64,000 bases of DNA from Temnothorax longispinosus (taxonomy: Eukaryota > Arthropoda > Insecta > Hymenoptera > Formicidae): positions 15,235,642 through 15,299,641 of the forward strand of contig NC_092362.1 in the NCBI RefSeq assembly GCF_030848805.1. The letters are read 5' to 3'. Numbering within the stretch: position 1 is the stretch's first letter; every line of letters starts with the position of its first letter. The notes beneath the pieces were generated by a model. That model worked only from the letters and a program-made list of their open reading frames with translations, was not told the DNA's origin and made no database searches. Both the position numbers and the translations under genes were made by a program. Shown here piece after piece: positions 38,787-48,627 of this stretch.

Positions 38787-41700
38787 TTTATTATAAAGGT
38801 CAAATAAATTCGAGTAGCCATTTCGTATCTTCTATGGCTGTCTTTTCTGAAACTGCCGTCGGCCATAAATGTTGCATGAGCATCCAAAGTGATTGACATT
38901 AATATTTAAGCGGCACAAGGGAAATGAAACGCGAACTGTTTCAAAATATGATAAACGCTACCGACTTTAATAATTTCGTTTCGTTCAACGTTTTCTCCTA
39001 TTCGCAATATTTCTTATTATTCTTTTCTAATAAATAAAGAACGCGTTATGAAAAAGCTACGGTACAAAGAATCGAAATTTAAATACGCACACGTAAGCTA
39101 TTTCAAATAACATTTATTTATCTCAGAGGAGGAAAGAAAAACTTTTTTCACATTTATTTTGCATTTGCATCATAAATATTCTCAGAACTTGACGGTCTTA
39201 GCTTTTGTCATGTAGTGCTGTCAATGTAAAAGATCAATGTGGCATTTGCAACTTTTTGTGTTAAATCTGGAATTGTAAGAATAAAGTAAAATATGCAATT
39301 CTTTCTTTAAATTTAAAGATAAAATAGCTTGCTTTTAATGTAAATAATAATTATTTAATGTGAATAATAACGCAGACATCCTACGGAAATAATGTGAGAT
39401 GTGCAGATTACGTCGGAGAAGCTTAAAAATCCTTCAAGGTCATTTTTTTATTCTTCGGTGCATCAAGCATTCAACAATCAATTATCAACGACACATTAGA
39501 GCCTGGCCTCGGCGACGAAATATCGCGCATCACCATTGGCTAGCCTTTCACATTTAACTTCTACTAATCACAAATGCAAATGTAATTTTATATGAATTTT
39601 TCAATCTTCTAAAGGAAGAGAGCTCGATAATATAATATTGCATTAAGAGTTAACTAGTTATGACTATTTTCTGTTCTATGAAAGGAAATTGACGGCAAAT
39701 TTGCAAAGATATATTGTAAAATTATGTGATACTTTTCGACACATCTCATTATTTATTTGTGTCTATATCATACTGTTTAAATGAGTTTAATTTTATATTG
39801 ATATGCTTCTCCTCTTTTATTTCTCTTCCTCTCTAATTTGATACTACACTTTAATGAACTTACATAATGTTTTTAGACGATTTGATTAGACGACGGCAAT
39901 TTATTCTATACGATTTTAATCAGCTCAGACACCGTGATGATATGTAATCAGATTTCAGACTGCTTTAGATGACGAAATAATTCAAGGCCGCTTTTATCCA
40001 GTTCGTGGCTATCTATTCGTATAGCCGAGGTGTGGTATAGAAAGACTAGACATTTTGACCGTCTGGGACCTCTAACGGTATTGTCAAAAGATGCGTCACG
40101 AATTGAATATCCACGCTACTTTTGGGTACCTCAACTAACGCACGTTCCGTTCGCTATACTCTTCCGCTCAATCCACCTATCTTCTTCTCCTCTCGCCGTC
40201 GTTTCTTTTATTAAACAAGAAAATTCTGAACTAGATGATAATTGCAACTTACAGAAAAATAATTTTAATATATCACGTATCTACAAGAACTCTTGCTTAT
40301 CACTAATGTGCGGTACTTGGATTAATTTTAAACAATCAAACTTTTTTAAAATTAATTACGCTAATTGATCTCATCTAAACAAATTTAGCTCTTGTCAAAA
40401 ATCAGTAAGTATTTTCGTAAACTAATCACAAATTAAGTTAGCATTATTTTGAAACCAATGATAGTCGTTTAATACAGTTTAATGCTTAAATTTTTTCAGT
40501 ATTATATAAAAACCGGTTAAAATATATCCGATGTATTATACGCTGATTATTCATCAAATGTATTCAAGAAATACAATTAAGCAACTCTCTAGCGCAGTCA
40601 TTGGGAAATTATAATGGTCTACGCTGTAATGTATTCTGTCATTGTATATAGAACGTTCGCCTATAAATGTCCTCCATCCGTCGTGACCGTCTGCAACCTC
40701 TAACGGTGTTAGCAAAAAAACCAGACGCAAAGTGGCGAATGTCCTTGAGTGCTTAGTGCTTGGATGTCCGCTAGAAGCGACGGTATTGACTACGACTCAA
40801 TACGAACGCGTATTATAGTCTATGTATGTATGCAACGATCCCGCACAAGCACGCGCGGATTTACATCTACAGCATGGTCGTGATATGTGCCAATTTTATT
40901 GGCTATATTTTGGAACGATTGGTCTCCATTACAAAGGCGCGCACGCGGATCGGAAATTCAATTAATTCCACGGTTATTTAATTGAACAAATTAACGTTGA
41001 TTAACTTATTTATCGAATATGTTGTCTAATATCGGCCCTGTTCGATATTAATGAATTGTTACGGTTGTGTTCTCAAAATTGCGATAACATTTTTATAACG
41101 CTTCTTATTTTTGTTGATATTACCCGCCTCAATTATTTGTTAATTGGCGACGTAATTTTTCTCTAAAGACTAAAAAAGGCAAAAACTATTGATTGAACTA
41201 GTATGTTAAAGGCCACGTGTATGACCAACGTAATAGCCGGCCAAAACTCATCTATGTTCTCTTTTCTGTGACACGTGATGCCGCTGGGCTTCAAATATAT
41301 GTAAATAAAAACGATAGATGTATCAATCTTTAGAAATCGAATTAGTTTTTCGAAAACTTGTTAAAACTTTTCAATTACCATATGTTACAGCAGTAGTTTA
41401 AGAAGAAGATTGGGGTCAATCGAGAGCGTGGGAAAATAGGTTTCCTAGTTTTCTTGATAAAATTTCTCGAGTTTAAAATTGCTTGTACCTAGAAATATAG
41501 CGATTCTGCATCGAACTTTTTGCAAGAAGAAAAATCCGTTGTTTAACGGTCGGTAAGCGCTTTGAATAAAATTTTCACACGGCCTACGTGACGAGGGCAC
41601 AATCTGGGACAGGTGGCTGCGTAATCTGTGAACGTGTATTAAAGTGTAGCGTTTTCATCGAACCGACTTTAGAGGACAAGTACGTGCGCGCGCGCGCGCG

Positions 41701-44700
41701 CGCGCGTTCGCTCGCCGACGATAATAACTCGCGCGTGTATTCTACGCTCCGTGTTTCGGCGCGTATTTTCGACTGCCACTCAGCCGAAGTACCGAGGCCT
41801 GGGCCACGCAATGATACCTGCTCGCTTTGGCTAACGTGACGACCGGTGTGTGTAGCGATCTAACAGAAAAGGAACGGAGAGACGCAGCACAAGAGCAATG
41901 CCCCTTGGGTCAGGTTCAGTACCCTTTGGCACAAGGCACTCGGAGAACGACGTAACCGGCATGCATCTGCGCGCGTATAGGTGAACGCCGTGTACACGCG
42001 AACACCTACTTGCATGCGAGATGGCCTTTTCGCGACGCGATAGATAAAAAACTGAACGAGAGACGTTGCCTTCTTCTTTTCCTCCTCCCTTCTTCCCACC
42101 CCCCCGTCCTCTTCTCACGCGCGTTTCGTAAATTGGGACAACCTCGCGAGCGTATCGACTGTAACTAAATCTCCCGTATCCTGCGCGAAGCATTCTTCGG
42201 GCATCGCCAAAAAATCACCGGCGCCGTCCTGCGAGCGTTTACGCCGCCGAGATTTTCGAATTGTTTTACGACGCCGCAGATTTTTCTATTTTAAGTATAA
42301 ATGTAACGTTGTGATTTATTTTCATAGAAAGAAAAAAAAAGAAAAATTAACGTAGAGTATCTCTTTAAATTTCTGATTTAATTTTTCTTAAACTGATGCT
42401 TTGTATTTTAATAATCGAGGAAGGGAAAAAATGTTCTCTCTTACCCTTTTCTCACGTTTTTACGCTCTCGTCGAGATTTCACTCCGCCGCGCGGCAGTGA
42501 CGAATGAAAGGGATTTCTGGATTCCTGTTCTGGATTTCCTCGCGCGTGCCTCATCGCGCGCGAATGTATTTCTATGGATTTTCAGTTGGTGAATGGCCTA
42601 GACGTACCCCGATACATGTGCGAGACCGAGGTGATGGAGGACGTAAACGTTGCCCCGGCGGCGGCGGCCGTGATGGAGTACACCACCACTTCCGGCAATC
42701 ATACCAGCAAGAACGCGAACGGGAACATCATCACCCTCACGCTCAAGAACAATCATCTTATCGTGGAAACGGAGGAACGTGCGGTACGTACGGCTTACGG
42801 GAAATTTCCGGCGTTGCGACGAAAACGCGTCGCTTGTAATAAATCCCTTTCCTTTCTCCCTATATTTATCGCCTAAATGAGACGACGCGACGTGAATCGC
42901 CGTAGCGAGACTCGTCGGTAACCGCGGTAACCGGGTCAGAGACTGGGCTCGTTTTCGGGCCGGGGAGTAGATTCGTAATTATCGAACTTGGCCGACCCTG
43001 GTAAGGTCGGAGGTTGTGCCGGGCAATTTCGCCCCCACCTATCCGTCCTACTTACGAGCCTTGTCTCATTCGCGGCGAGGCTCGTTCGCGTCGAAGATTC
43101 TCGAAATCGTCCGTCGAGCTGCTCGCCGCCTCTGCCGACACCTACGTTTCCTCTTCCTCTCTGACCGCGGCACATCCTCCTTCCCCTCCTTCTCCCTCTT
43201 TCTCTTCCTCCTTCTATCGTCTGTCTGACTGTCTCGCACGCTTCCTCATTTTCCACCCCGATCTCTCTAAATGCTCTACTCGCGCTCTGATTCAATCCGT
43301 TCTTCTCGCACCTATATAAAGTGCCCCAAACTTTCGAACAAGGAAAAGGCGTGGAGCCGATTCGGGTCCGTAACTCGGGCCTGCATTAAAAAAGGGGAAA
43401 AAAATAATGGACTGAGTAGATACGCACGAATTCCCGTGGGAGAATTGGAAGGTTTGCCCAAAATAATGAATTTACTCGAGTATCATCCTGATTTTAGGAA
43501 AGAAATTTGCGTTACACTTTACTTTTAATTTTTTTCCAACTATTATTTTGTCACTACTGATGCATAAATTATTCGACATTAAGTAACTAGTGCTTACTGC
43601 ACGTATTACTTTTGTGTATAAATATTTAATTTCGAGGTTGTAGCAGAATTTTGTTTTAACTTGATTGTTGCTCAAAAAAATATTTAAAACGTACTTGTTA
43701 AAACAAATATAATACACTAGATCAATCGTTTGTTTCAAAAAAGAGAACTGTAGACTATACTTTACGTATAGTTCGAATACTTTATATTAATTTTTAACAG
43801 AGGAGAAAACAGTATAATTATAATTCGTAATTTATGAATATATTTTATTATATTCAGGTAACGATGGAAGATAACAAACCCACGTCAATATACAAGGACA
43901 GCGGGTGTTCATTTGTGGTGGAGGTGCAGCCAGATTATGACAAGGAAGAGACGAAGGGTAACAAAGGGTCGTCCGATGATGTGACTACTGGTGTCACCGA
44001 TCAACAGGCTCTGGTGCACAGGGAGGAAATACCGGACGACAGATCTTCAGGTGATTATTCTCCGTGATGGCGTAACACCTCGTTTTTGTGATTTATCTTC
44101 TATTTTGTCGTTTCTTATGCAGCTTTTGAAAATACGCGACTGTTCGGGAGCACCAACACCGGTCTGTCACAGTCAGATCTATCGATATCCAGCCAAGGTT
44201 CGGCTAATCCAAGCTATCGCTACGGCAATCAAGTCGAATACGATTCCGGCCACCTTGGTTATCCCATGTACGGTGGTAGTTACGAGTCCGATGTGCCGTC
44301 GAGGAAACTGGAGGGACGATCGAAATGGGTGGAGTTCGACAAATCGCCGGATATAGACAAGATACTGTTAGACGACTCCAGAAATTTTACTAGTGAAGAA
44401 GAGGAGGAGGAGAACAAAAGTGTAAGTAAAGAGAGTAGTTAATTTATCTTAATCCTTTCCCGTGTGCAATTATCGTTTCGTTTCATTTTGATAGAAATTA
44501 AGGAAGAGTAGAGCCCCCGCAACACTGTATCGACTCTAGCTTAAGCTAATAAAATTTATTCCTTCAACCATGGATTATTCATTAATGTATTTTTTATGTT
44601 AAAATAAGTTTAATTAAGATTTAAAAAGTGTTTTGTTACCAATTTATATTTTACATATTACAATTCATATTTTGTTACCAATTTACATTTTACATTTTAC

Positions 44701-45468
44701 AATTTGCATTTTACATTTTACATTTTTAATTTTACAATTTACAATTTACATTTTTGGAGATTTAATTCGCTAAATCATTTAAATTATTAATGTTGAAAAA
44801 TTTCTTTGATATTGATATTAATCTATACTTGAAATCTCACACTATTATATACATATGTAGATCGATCAGAAAAGATCCTTATAACACGGAAGATGTTCGT
44901 TTCCTTTCAGCCGCAGTTCTTCGGAAAATCAAAAGATATGTCGTCTCTGCAAGATGTTGTGAACGCGGTGGTACGGGAGGACTCGTTGGATATCGACAGT
45001 TTCCCAGATGCCGTGCGATCGAATCCGAATCTCCAAGTGAACGGCACGACGCCGAACAAGCTCGAGATTATGGAGCAGAAGGCTCTAAGCAACGACTTCG
45101 CCAGCAAGGCGGAGAACAACAAGCCCGTGATAACCGGCGTGCTGCTGAAGGACGACGTTCAGGAGGACGCGTTCCAGGAGCAGCAGCGTAAACTTGGTAA
45201 CGGCACGCTTACGCCGGAACACAAGGGGGACAGGACGGCGGCACGCAAGCCGGAAGGCAGTGTCTTCGTGCCGAGTCACAAACGAGCGGGCAGCATCCCG
45301 CCGCGACTGATCGAGGAGACGCTCGAGATGGATCGCAAGAAATCGCTCGACATCTACAATAAGTACAGTCAAATCAAAACGAGTACCAGGGGCATGCTGC
45401 CAAGCTTGAGTCCGAAATTCGAGCTGCTGCAGAACGAGGTGAGTCCGATCGAGGAGAAAGAGAGTTAA
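25807..45468 (+). CDS. Single-pass membrane protein of unknown function (7 coding exons)
   Basis: I do not recognise this protein. Coding exons: 25807-26050, 26745-26844, 26961-27123, 42586-42783, 43858-44050, 44123-44421 and 44911-45468. All junctions are GT-AG and all phases close, giving 584 residues. The start is supported by an in-frame TGA 12 bases upstream. There is no N-terminal signal peptide. The first 91 residues carry four N-glycosylation sequons (NRT 8, NLT 23, NVT 68, NFS 86). One membrane helix follows (about 92-114, LLACISTLLPLIIALGIAFG), then basic RHVWRKYR, so the N-terminus probably faces outside. The long tail has NGNIITLTLKNNHLIVETEE (about 210-230), a Tyr/Gly-rich stretch, SKWVEFDKSPDIDKILLDDS and an acidic run near 395. 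Its last exon holds serine- and lysine-rich segments. A receptor or adhesion adaptor role is only a guess. Confidence 0.85.
28409..28725. repeat. Tandem duplication of a 152/165-bp unit
   Basis: 28409-28560 and 28561-28725 are two diverged copies. Both run from actctaaa through gagttggaacatacagaata to atataattagatcc(c/t)gaataa. The second copy has small insertions. It is non-coding and intronic. Confidence 0.9.
31161..31297. repeat. 72-bp period direct repeat
   Basis: A 65-bp block starting tattagtaaaatacgagaga and ending gagagtcaa occurs at 31161-31225 and 31233-31297 with one base difference. The near identity points to a recent duplication. Confidence 0.92.
31730..32280. promoter_or_regulatory. 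GC-rich block inside the 15.5-kb intron
   Basis: It is rich in CpG and C runs compared with the AT-rich intron around it. Its plus-strand frames are proline- and serine-rich and overlap minus-strand frames. It could be an intronic enhancer or alternative promoter, but no specific motif supports this. Confidence 0.25.
33400..33560. repeat. AT-only low-complexity stretch
   Basis: About 160 bases of attaat and taatat units with almost no G or C. It is non-coding. Confidence 0.85.
34010..34560. promoter_or_regulatory. CpG-rich block with tandem CTTCGCGAAG palindromes
   Basis: This stretch is dense in CpG. It contains two perfect 10-bp palindromes, cttcgcgaag, at 34070-34079 and 34081-34090, spaced exactly 11 bp apart. 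It also has a tract of gccgccgcc and gtcgtcgtc near 34384-34410. It may be a regulatory element within the intron. Confidence 0.4.
36012..36110. mobile_element. 99-bp inverted-repeat (MITE-like) element
   Basis: taaaccaatggagttaaaat at the left is matched in reverse complement by the right end, ttatttaactcattggttta, apart from one inserted base. The interior is AT-rich and non-coding. Confidence 0.55.
36360..37205 (+). other. CpG-rich block passing into a long pyrimidine tract, with a chance 291-codon frame
   Basis: The first half (36.36-36.8 kb) is CpG-rich and starts with catcatcgtcgccgtcgtcg-type repeats. The second half (36.86-37.2 kb) is nearly all C and T on the plus strand. A 291-codon plus frame from 36335 spans it, but the product is low-complexity Ser/Pro/Arg/Leu/Phe with no recognisable domain, and other frames are open too. 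I treat it as non-coding. Confidence 0.6.
37642..37691. repeat. 30-bp period direct repeat
   Basis: aaataaatctcatatgaaaa occurs twice, 30 bases apart. Confidence 0.85.
38205..38294. repeat. Compound (CT)n-(CTCA)n microsatellite
   Basis: A tctccctc/tctctc run passes into about a dozen ctca units with one interruption (cactactcac), ending at acatatat. Confidence 0.95.
38731..38783. repeat. (CT)n microsatellite
   Basis: About 53 bases of ct repeats with one interruption. It lies 440 bases from the preceding microsatellite. Confidence 0.95.
40057..40707. repeat. Pair of direct repeats 628 bp apart
   Basis: gaccgtctgggacctctaac at 40057 and gaccgtctgcaacctctaac at 40685 each continue with ggt and have similar sequence downstream. 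The 628-bp distance and shared orientation would fit a degraded flanking-repeat element or a dispersed repeat family. The interior shows no transposon protein. Confidence 0.35.
41584..42300. promoter_or_regulatory. CpG-rich block with (CG)10 run, candidate internal promoter
   Basis: It contains an alternating cg run (41686-41706), which can adopt Z-DNA, and high CpG content up to about 42.25 kb. It lies within 0.3-1 kb of the exon at 42586, whose acceptor overlaps an in-frame ATG (42574). This would suit an internal promoter, but there is no direct proof. Confidence 0.35.
44631..44755. repeat. TTTACA-type minisatellite in an intron
   Basis: Repeats of ttttaca and tttacaat units fill 125 bases of the last intron. 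A longer duplication, ttttgttaccaattta, repeats 39 bases apart. Confidence 0.85.
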
Positions 45469-46570
45469 TGTGCGCGCCAATCAAGGAAGGATCTCCCATC
45501 CCCCGCCGTCCCGCTCGATCCCCTCGTCGTCGCCATCGGTTTCTCGACTGTGTGTCGTCGGGACGCAACATCCTCGGGATAAATTGCAACGAAAGATACT
45601 AGTCAGGGATTATTGAAAAAAAAAAAAAATGCAGCGAACACACGGTTAATGGTGTACTAATGGTGTAGGAATTATGTTATTCTCTAATGTATGTAGCGAA
45701 TATTATATAACGGAGTCGGCATCGTAATGGTCGGTTACTACTATCTATTTCAGCAGATGGCAACGATCTCGTAGATTTGAGTCGAATAGACGAGTACCTT
45801 CGCGAGTACCTACGCAAATTCTATGCGACGAGGAGGATTTAACGTATAAAAAGTTAGCGTGTAATATGTATAAGCAATTTAATCAAAGAAGGAGAGATGC
45901 GGTCGCCGTGAAAACACTCCACACATAATTGCGATTAAAATTTTTTTCTTTTCGTGCATATAACGAAAAGTGTAACACATGGATCGGCAGTTACGTTTTT
46001 TTAATTCCTAATTCAGAAAATCGCTTATTTCATATGTAACTTAAAATATGAAAGAAATATGTCTTTTATATGGAACCGTGCTATTTAGTTCAAGCTCATT
46101 GGAGAACTTTTCACGGCCGAAACAAACGAGCGATAATGATTAATGTTAAGTGTAACGTACGTCGATCAGGAGCTAATCAAAAAAGCATTGCAAGTAAGAA
46201 CCCTTTTTCATCGTAATTTCACGTAGACGTAACAGTTCATCACTCGACTTGTGATAGTGACGTAGTCATATATTTCGTGAAATTAACATTAATGATATTA
46301 GAAAATATACATATGCGATACTCAATCTTTCTCTAAGTTCTATTTCTTCATCAAGAGTGGATAGTCACATTTTAAATTTCTTTCACGAAATATTAACATT
46401 TTTCACTTTTTGATGGTAAAATTAATTACTCATAAATCAAAATTTTAATTACTTTTTAAATATTTAAAATTCGTAATTTTAAAGAGAAAAGTTTTAATAA
46501 TAGGTAAGTCAGTTCCTTAAAATTCGTGTAGTTTCAATGCCGTAAAAGCGTTAATAAATTAAATAAAATT
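45469..46570 (+). other. Probable 3' UTR of the membrane-protein gene
   Basis: No coding feature follows the stop codon. Candidate polyadenylation signals aataaa lie at about 46552 and 46562. The true end cannot be set from sequence alone. Confidence 0.4.
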
Positions 46571-46586
46571 CGTTTCCTATATAGAT

Positions 46587-46610
46587 ACGCGCGCGCGCGC
46601 GTGCGCGTGG
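46587..46610. repeat. (CG)n run
   Basis: acgcgcgcgcgcgcgtgcgcgt, a short alternating purine-pyrimidine run just after the candidate polyadenylation signals. Confidence 0.85.
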
Positions 46611-48520
46611 TTAAAATTCGTACATGCCTGGAGTCTCGGTTCGTAGCTGCTACGAGTTCATTAACATTTTCGATCCAGGATAAGCCACTCGAGAATCGCT
46701 ACTATAACGATATTATGCATTGTAGTAATCGTAAGTTCCTTAGAGCGTGAGACATTACATTTCTAAACATCCGTATTTAGTAAACAAGTCGGTGTATACA
46801 TATACACATCGAATGTATATACATATAACGAGGCTCATGCGTAATATAAAAAGCACATACACGTTTAGGTACGGAACACGTGTACATTTAAGCGCGCACA
46901 CGATGTTAAAGATTTTTTATTAGCTTCATAGGCGTTTCAGGATGTCGAAATCGACGCTTAGAAACCTAACACGTGAATTATAGTGCCAAAATAGTTTAAG
47001 AACGAATCGAATCGACCTACGAGTCGACGAGCGTCGTTTATCTGTGTATAACTACGTTGAGAGGGTAACATTACGTTATTGACATTTCAGATTTTATATG
47101 ATTACGTTGAATGTTATAAAACGTTATCGAATGTTGACGATGCTTTGCGATGCTTTGCCGTGAGTTTTCACGATGTGAAATTGAATTGTTCTTAACCTAT
47201 ATATACCCGGAGAATATCCTCCCCTCCCCCTCGTATCAGATATCCTCTTGACTTTCGCAAATACTCTGTTCCTACTACCGCCGTTATATTTACACACTTT
47301 GCTCCATAAGAAAATCAAAACGATCTACTTCGATGTACGGATCACCCGGGTTTCGCGCTAAGCGCGAGCAACGTAGAATTTCTCAACAGATGGGTATAAA
47401 TGGGTCGAGACGGTGGAAATTTTTCCTATCCATAATTAAATGTTTAATCATCCTTTTGACAGAACTCTGTCGATTGAGATCATGTTCGAAGCGCTTAGTT
47501 GACATTACAGAAACGCGGCGCGACCGTACGTTTCGATAACCCCTCCAGCCTATAATTACGCGAGGAACGTGTATCTCGGTATTTAAATAAAACGTGGCTC
47601 TTAGCGCGCGATTATCTTCAGTTTCCTGCGAGTTGGAAATATTGTTCTTCATCTCTATCATTCGATACTGATTATTGCTGTTTCTCATCCACGTATAGGC
47701 GTGGTCGGAAATGCGATCTAGAGCCAAGTCTTCGAACGTGATCATTATTGCATGCTGGAGAGGAAGCTTTTATTTTCCCTAAATATATTTAAAAGTCTCT
47801 ATTGCGATCTAAGATAATTGCCGATAGAGCATGTTTTAGAGGATTATCGTAGATCTAGAACTCGAAACGTATTACAACTGCAAAAGTAGAAGTCGTCCGA
47901 TTGCATAATGCAAAATCGAGGAGGAACGAGGAGCAGGAAATGTTACGGTAATGATCGATTTATAATTGCGCGTTATATTTTATCTCTCCACAAGATTATT
48001 ATCTTATCTTATTACCGTTAAACATGCGTCGCCGTGCTCTTTAAAAATATGGAATATGAGCTTTCACACGATCGGAATGGTACGATCGTACGATTGTTTG
48101 TTTATACAAATTTTAAAGAAAACACATGTTATCTTAGTGCAATATGTAATTTTGACTTCCATAAATCAAAAATCATATATTTTATATGCCATTTTTGTTC
48201 TATGTTTATATATTACTTATGTAATATAAACATGAGGAGTTGTTTTCTTCATTAATCGCTAAATATGTGATCGCGTTGCGTACTTGTTAAATATTATCTT
48301 GTTAAATAGAGTTTAACCTTTTGTTAGAGTTTATGCAGGATGATTTATGCAATCGCGATAAGTTGCCATTCTTGTTAATTGCAAACGAATCAATTGTAAA
48401 GGAAACATATAGTTATAACATTTGAAATAATATATAATTGCAAATTATATATTTATATTTTTAAAAGTAACTATATGTGCTTTCTCTATACTAGTTAATT
48501 AATTTTATTATTTGATAGAA

Positions 48521-48627
48521 ATATTAAGGTGAGATAATTAAAATATGAATACTTTACGAGGTATTATTAAAATAAAGTATAAATATTTCGTAAACTATTA
48601 ATTCTTAATAATTTTATCTCAATACTT
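48521..48627. mobile_element. Degenerate inverted-repeat element
   Basis: attaaggtgagataattaaa with actttacgag at the left resembles the reverse complement of cgtaaactattaattcttaa with atctcaatactt at the right, with gaps. It is AT-rich, about 107 bp, and a likely old MITE. Confidence 0.35.

Larger units (their letters stand above)
27124..42585 (+). other. 15.5-kb intron of the membrane-protein gene
   Basis: It runs from the donor gtaagt at 27124 to the acceptor ttcag ending at 42585. I see no conserved coding exon inside. Contents listed separately include direct repeats, MITE-like inverted repeats, microsatellites and several CpG-rich blocks. Long overlapping frames near 30.5 kb and 36.3-37.2 kb are not supported as genes. 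Confidence 0.75.

Noticed and set aside
47383..47745. 120-codon minus-strand frame with mixed composition
   Set aside because: No recognised motif, no splice or promoter context, and a shorter plus-strand frame overlaps it. It is best explained as chance.
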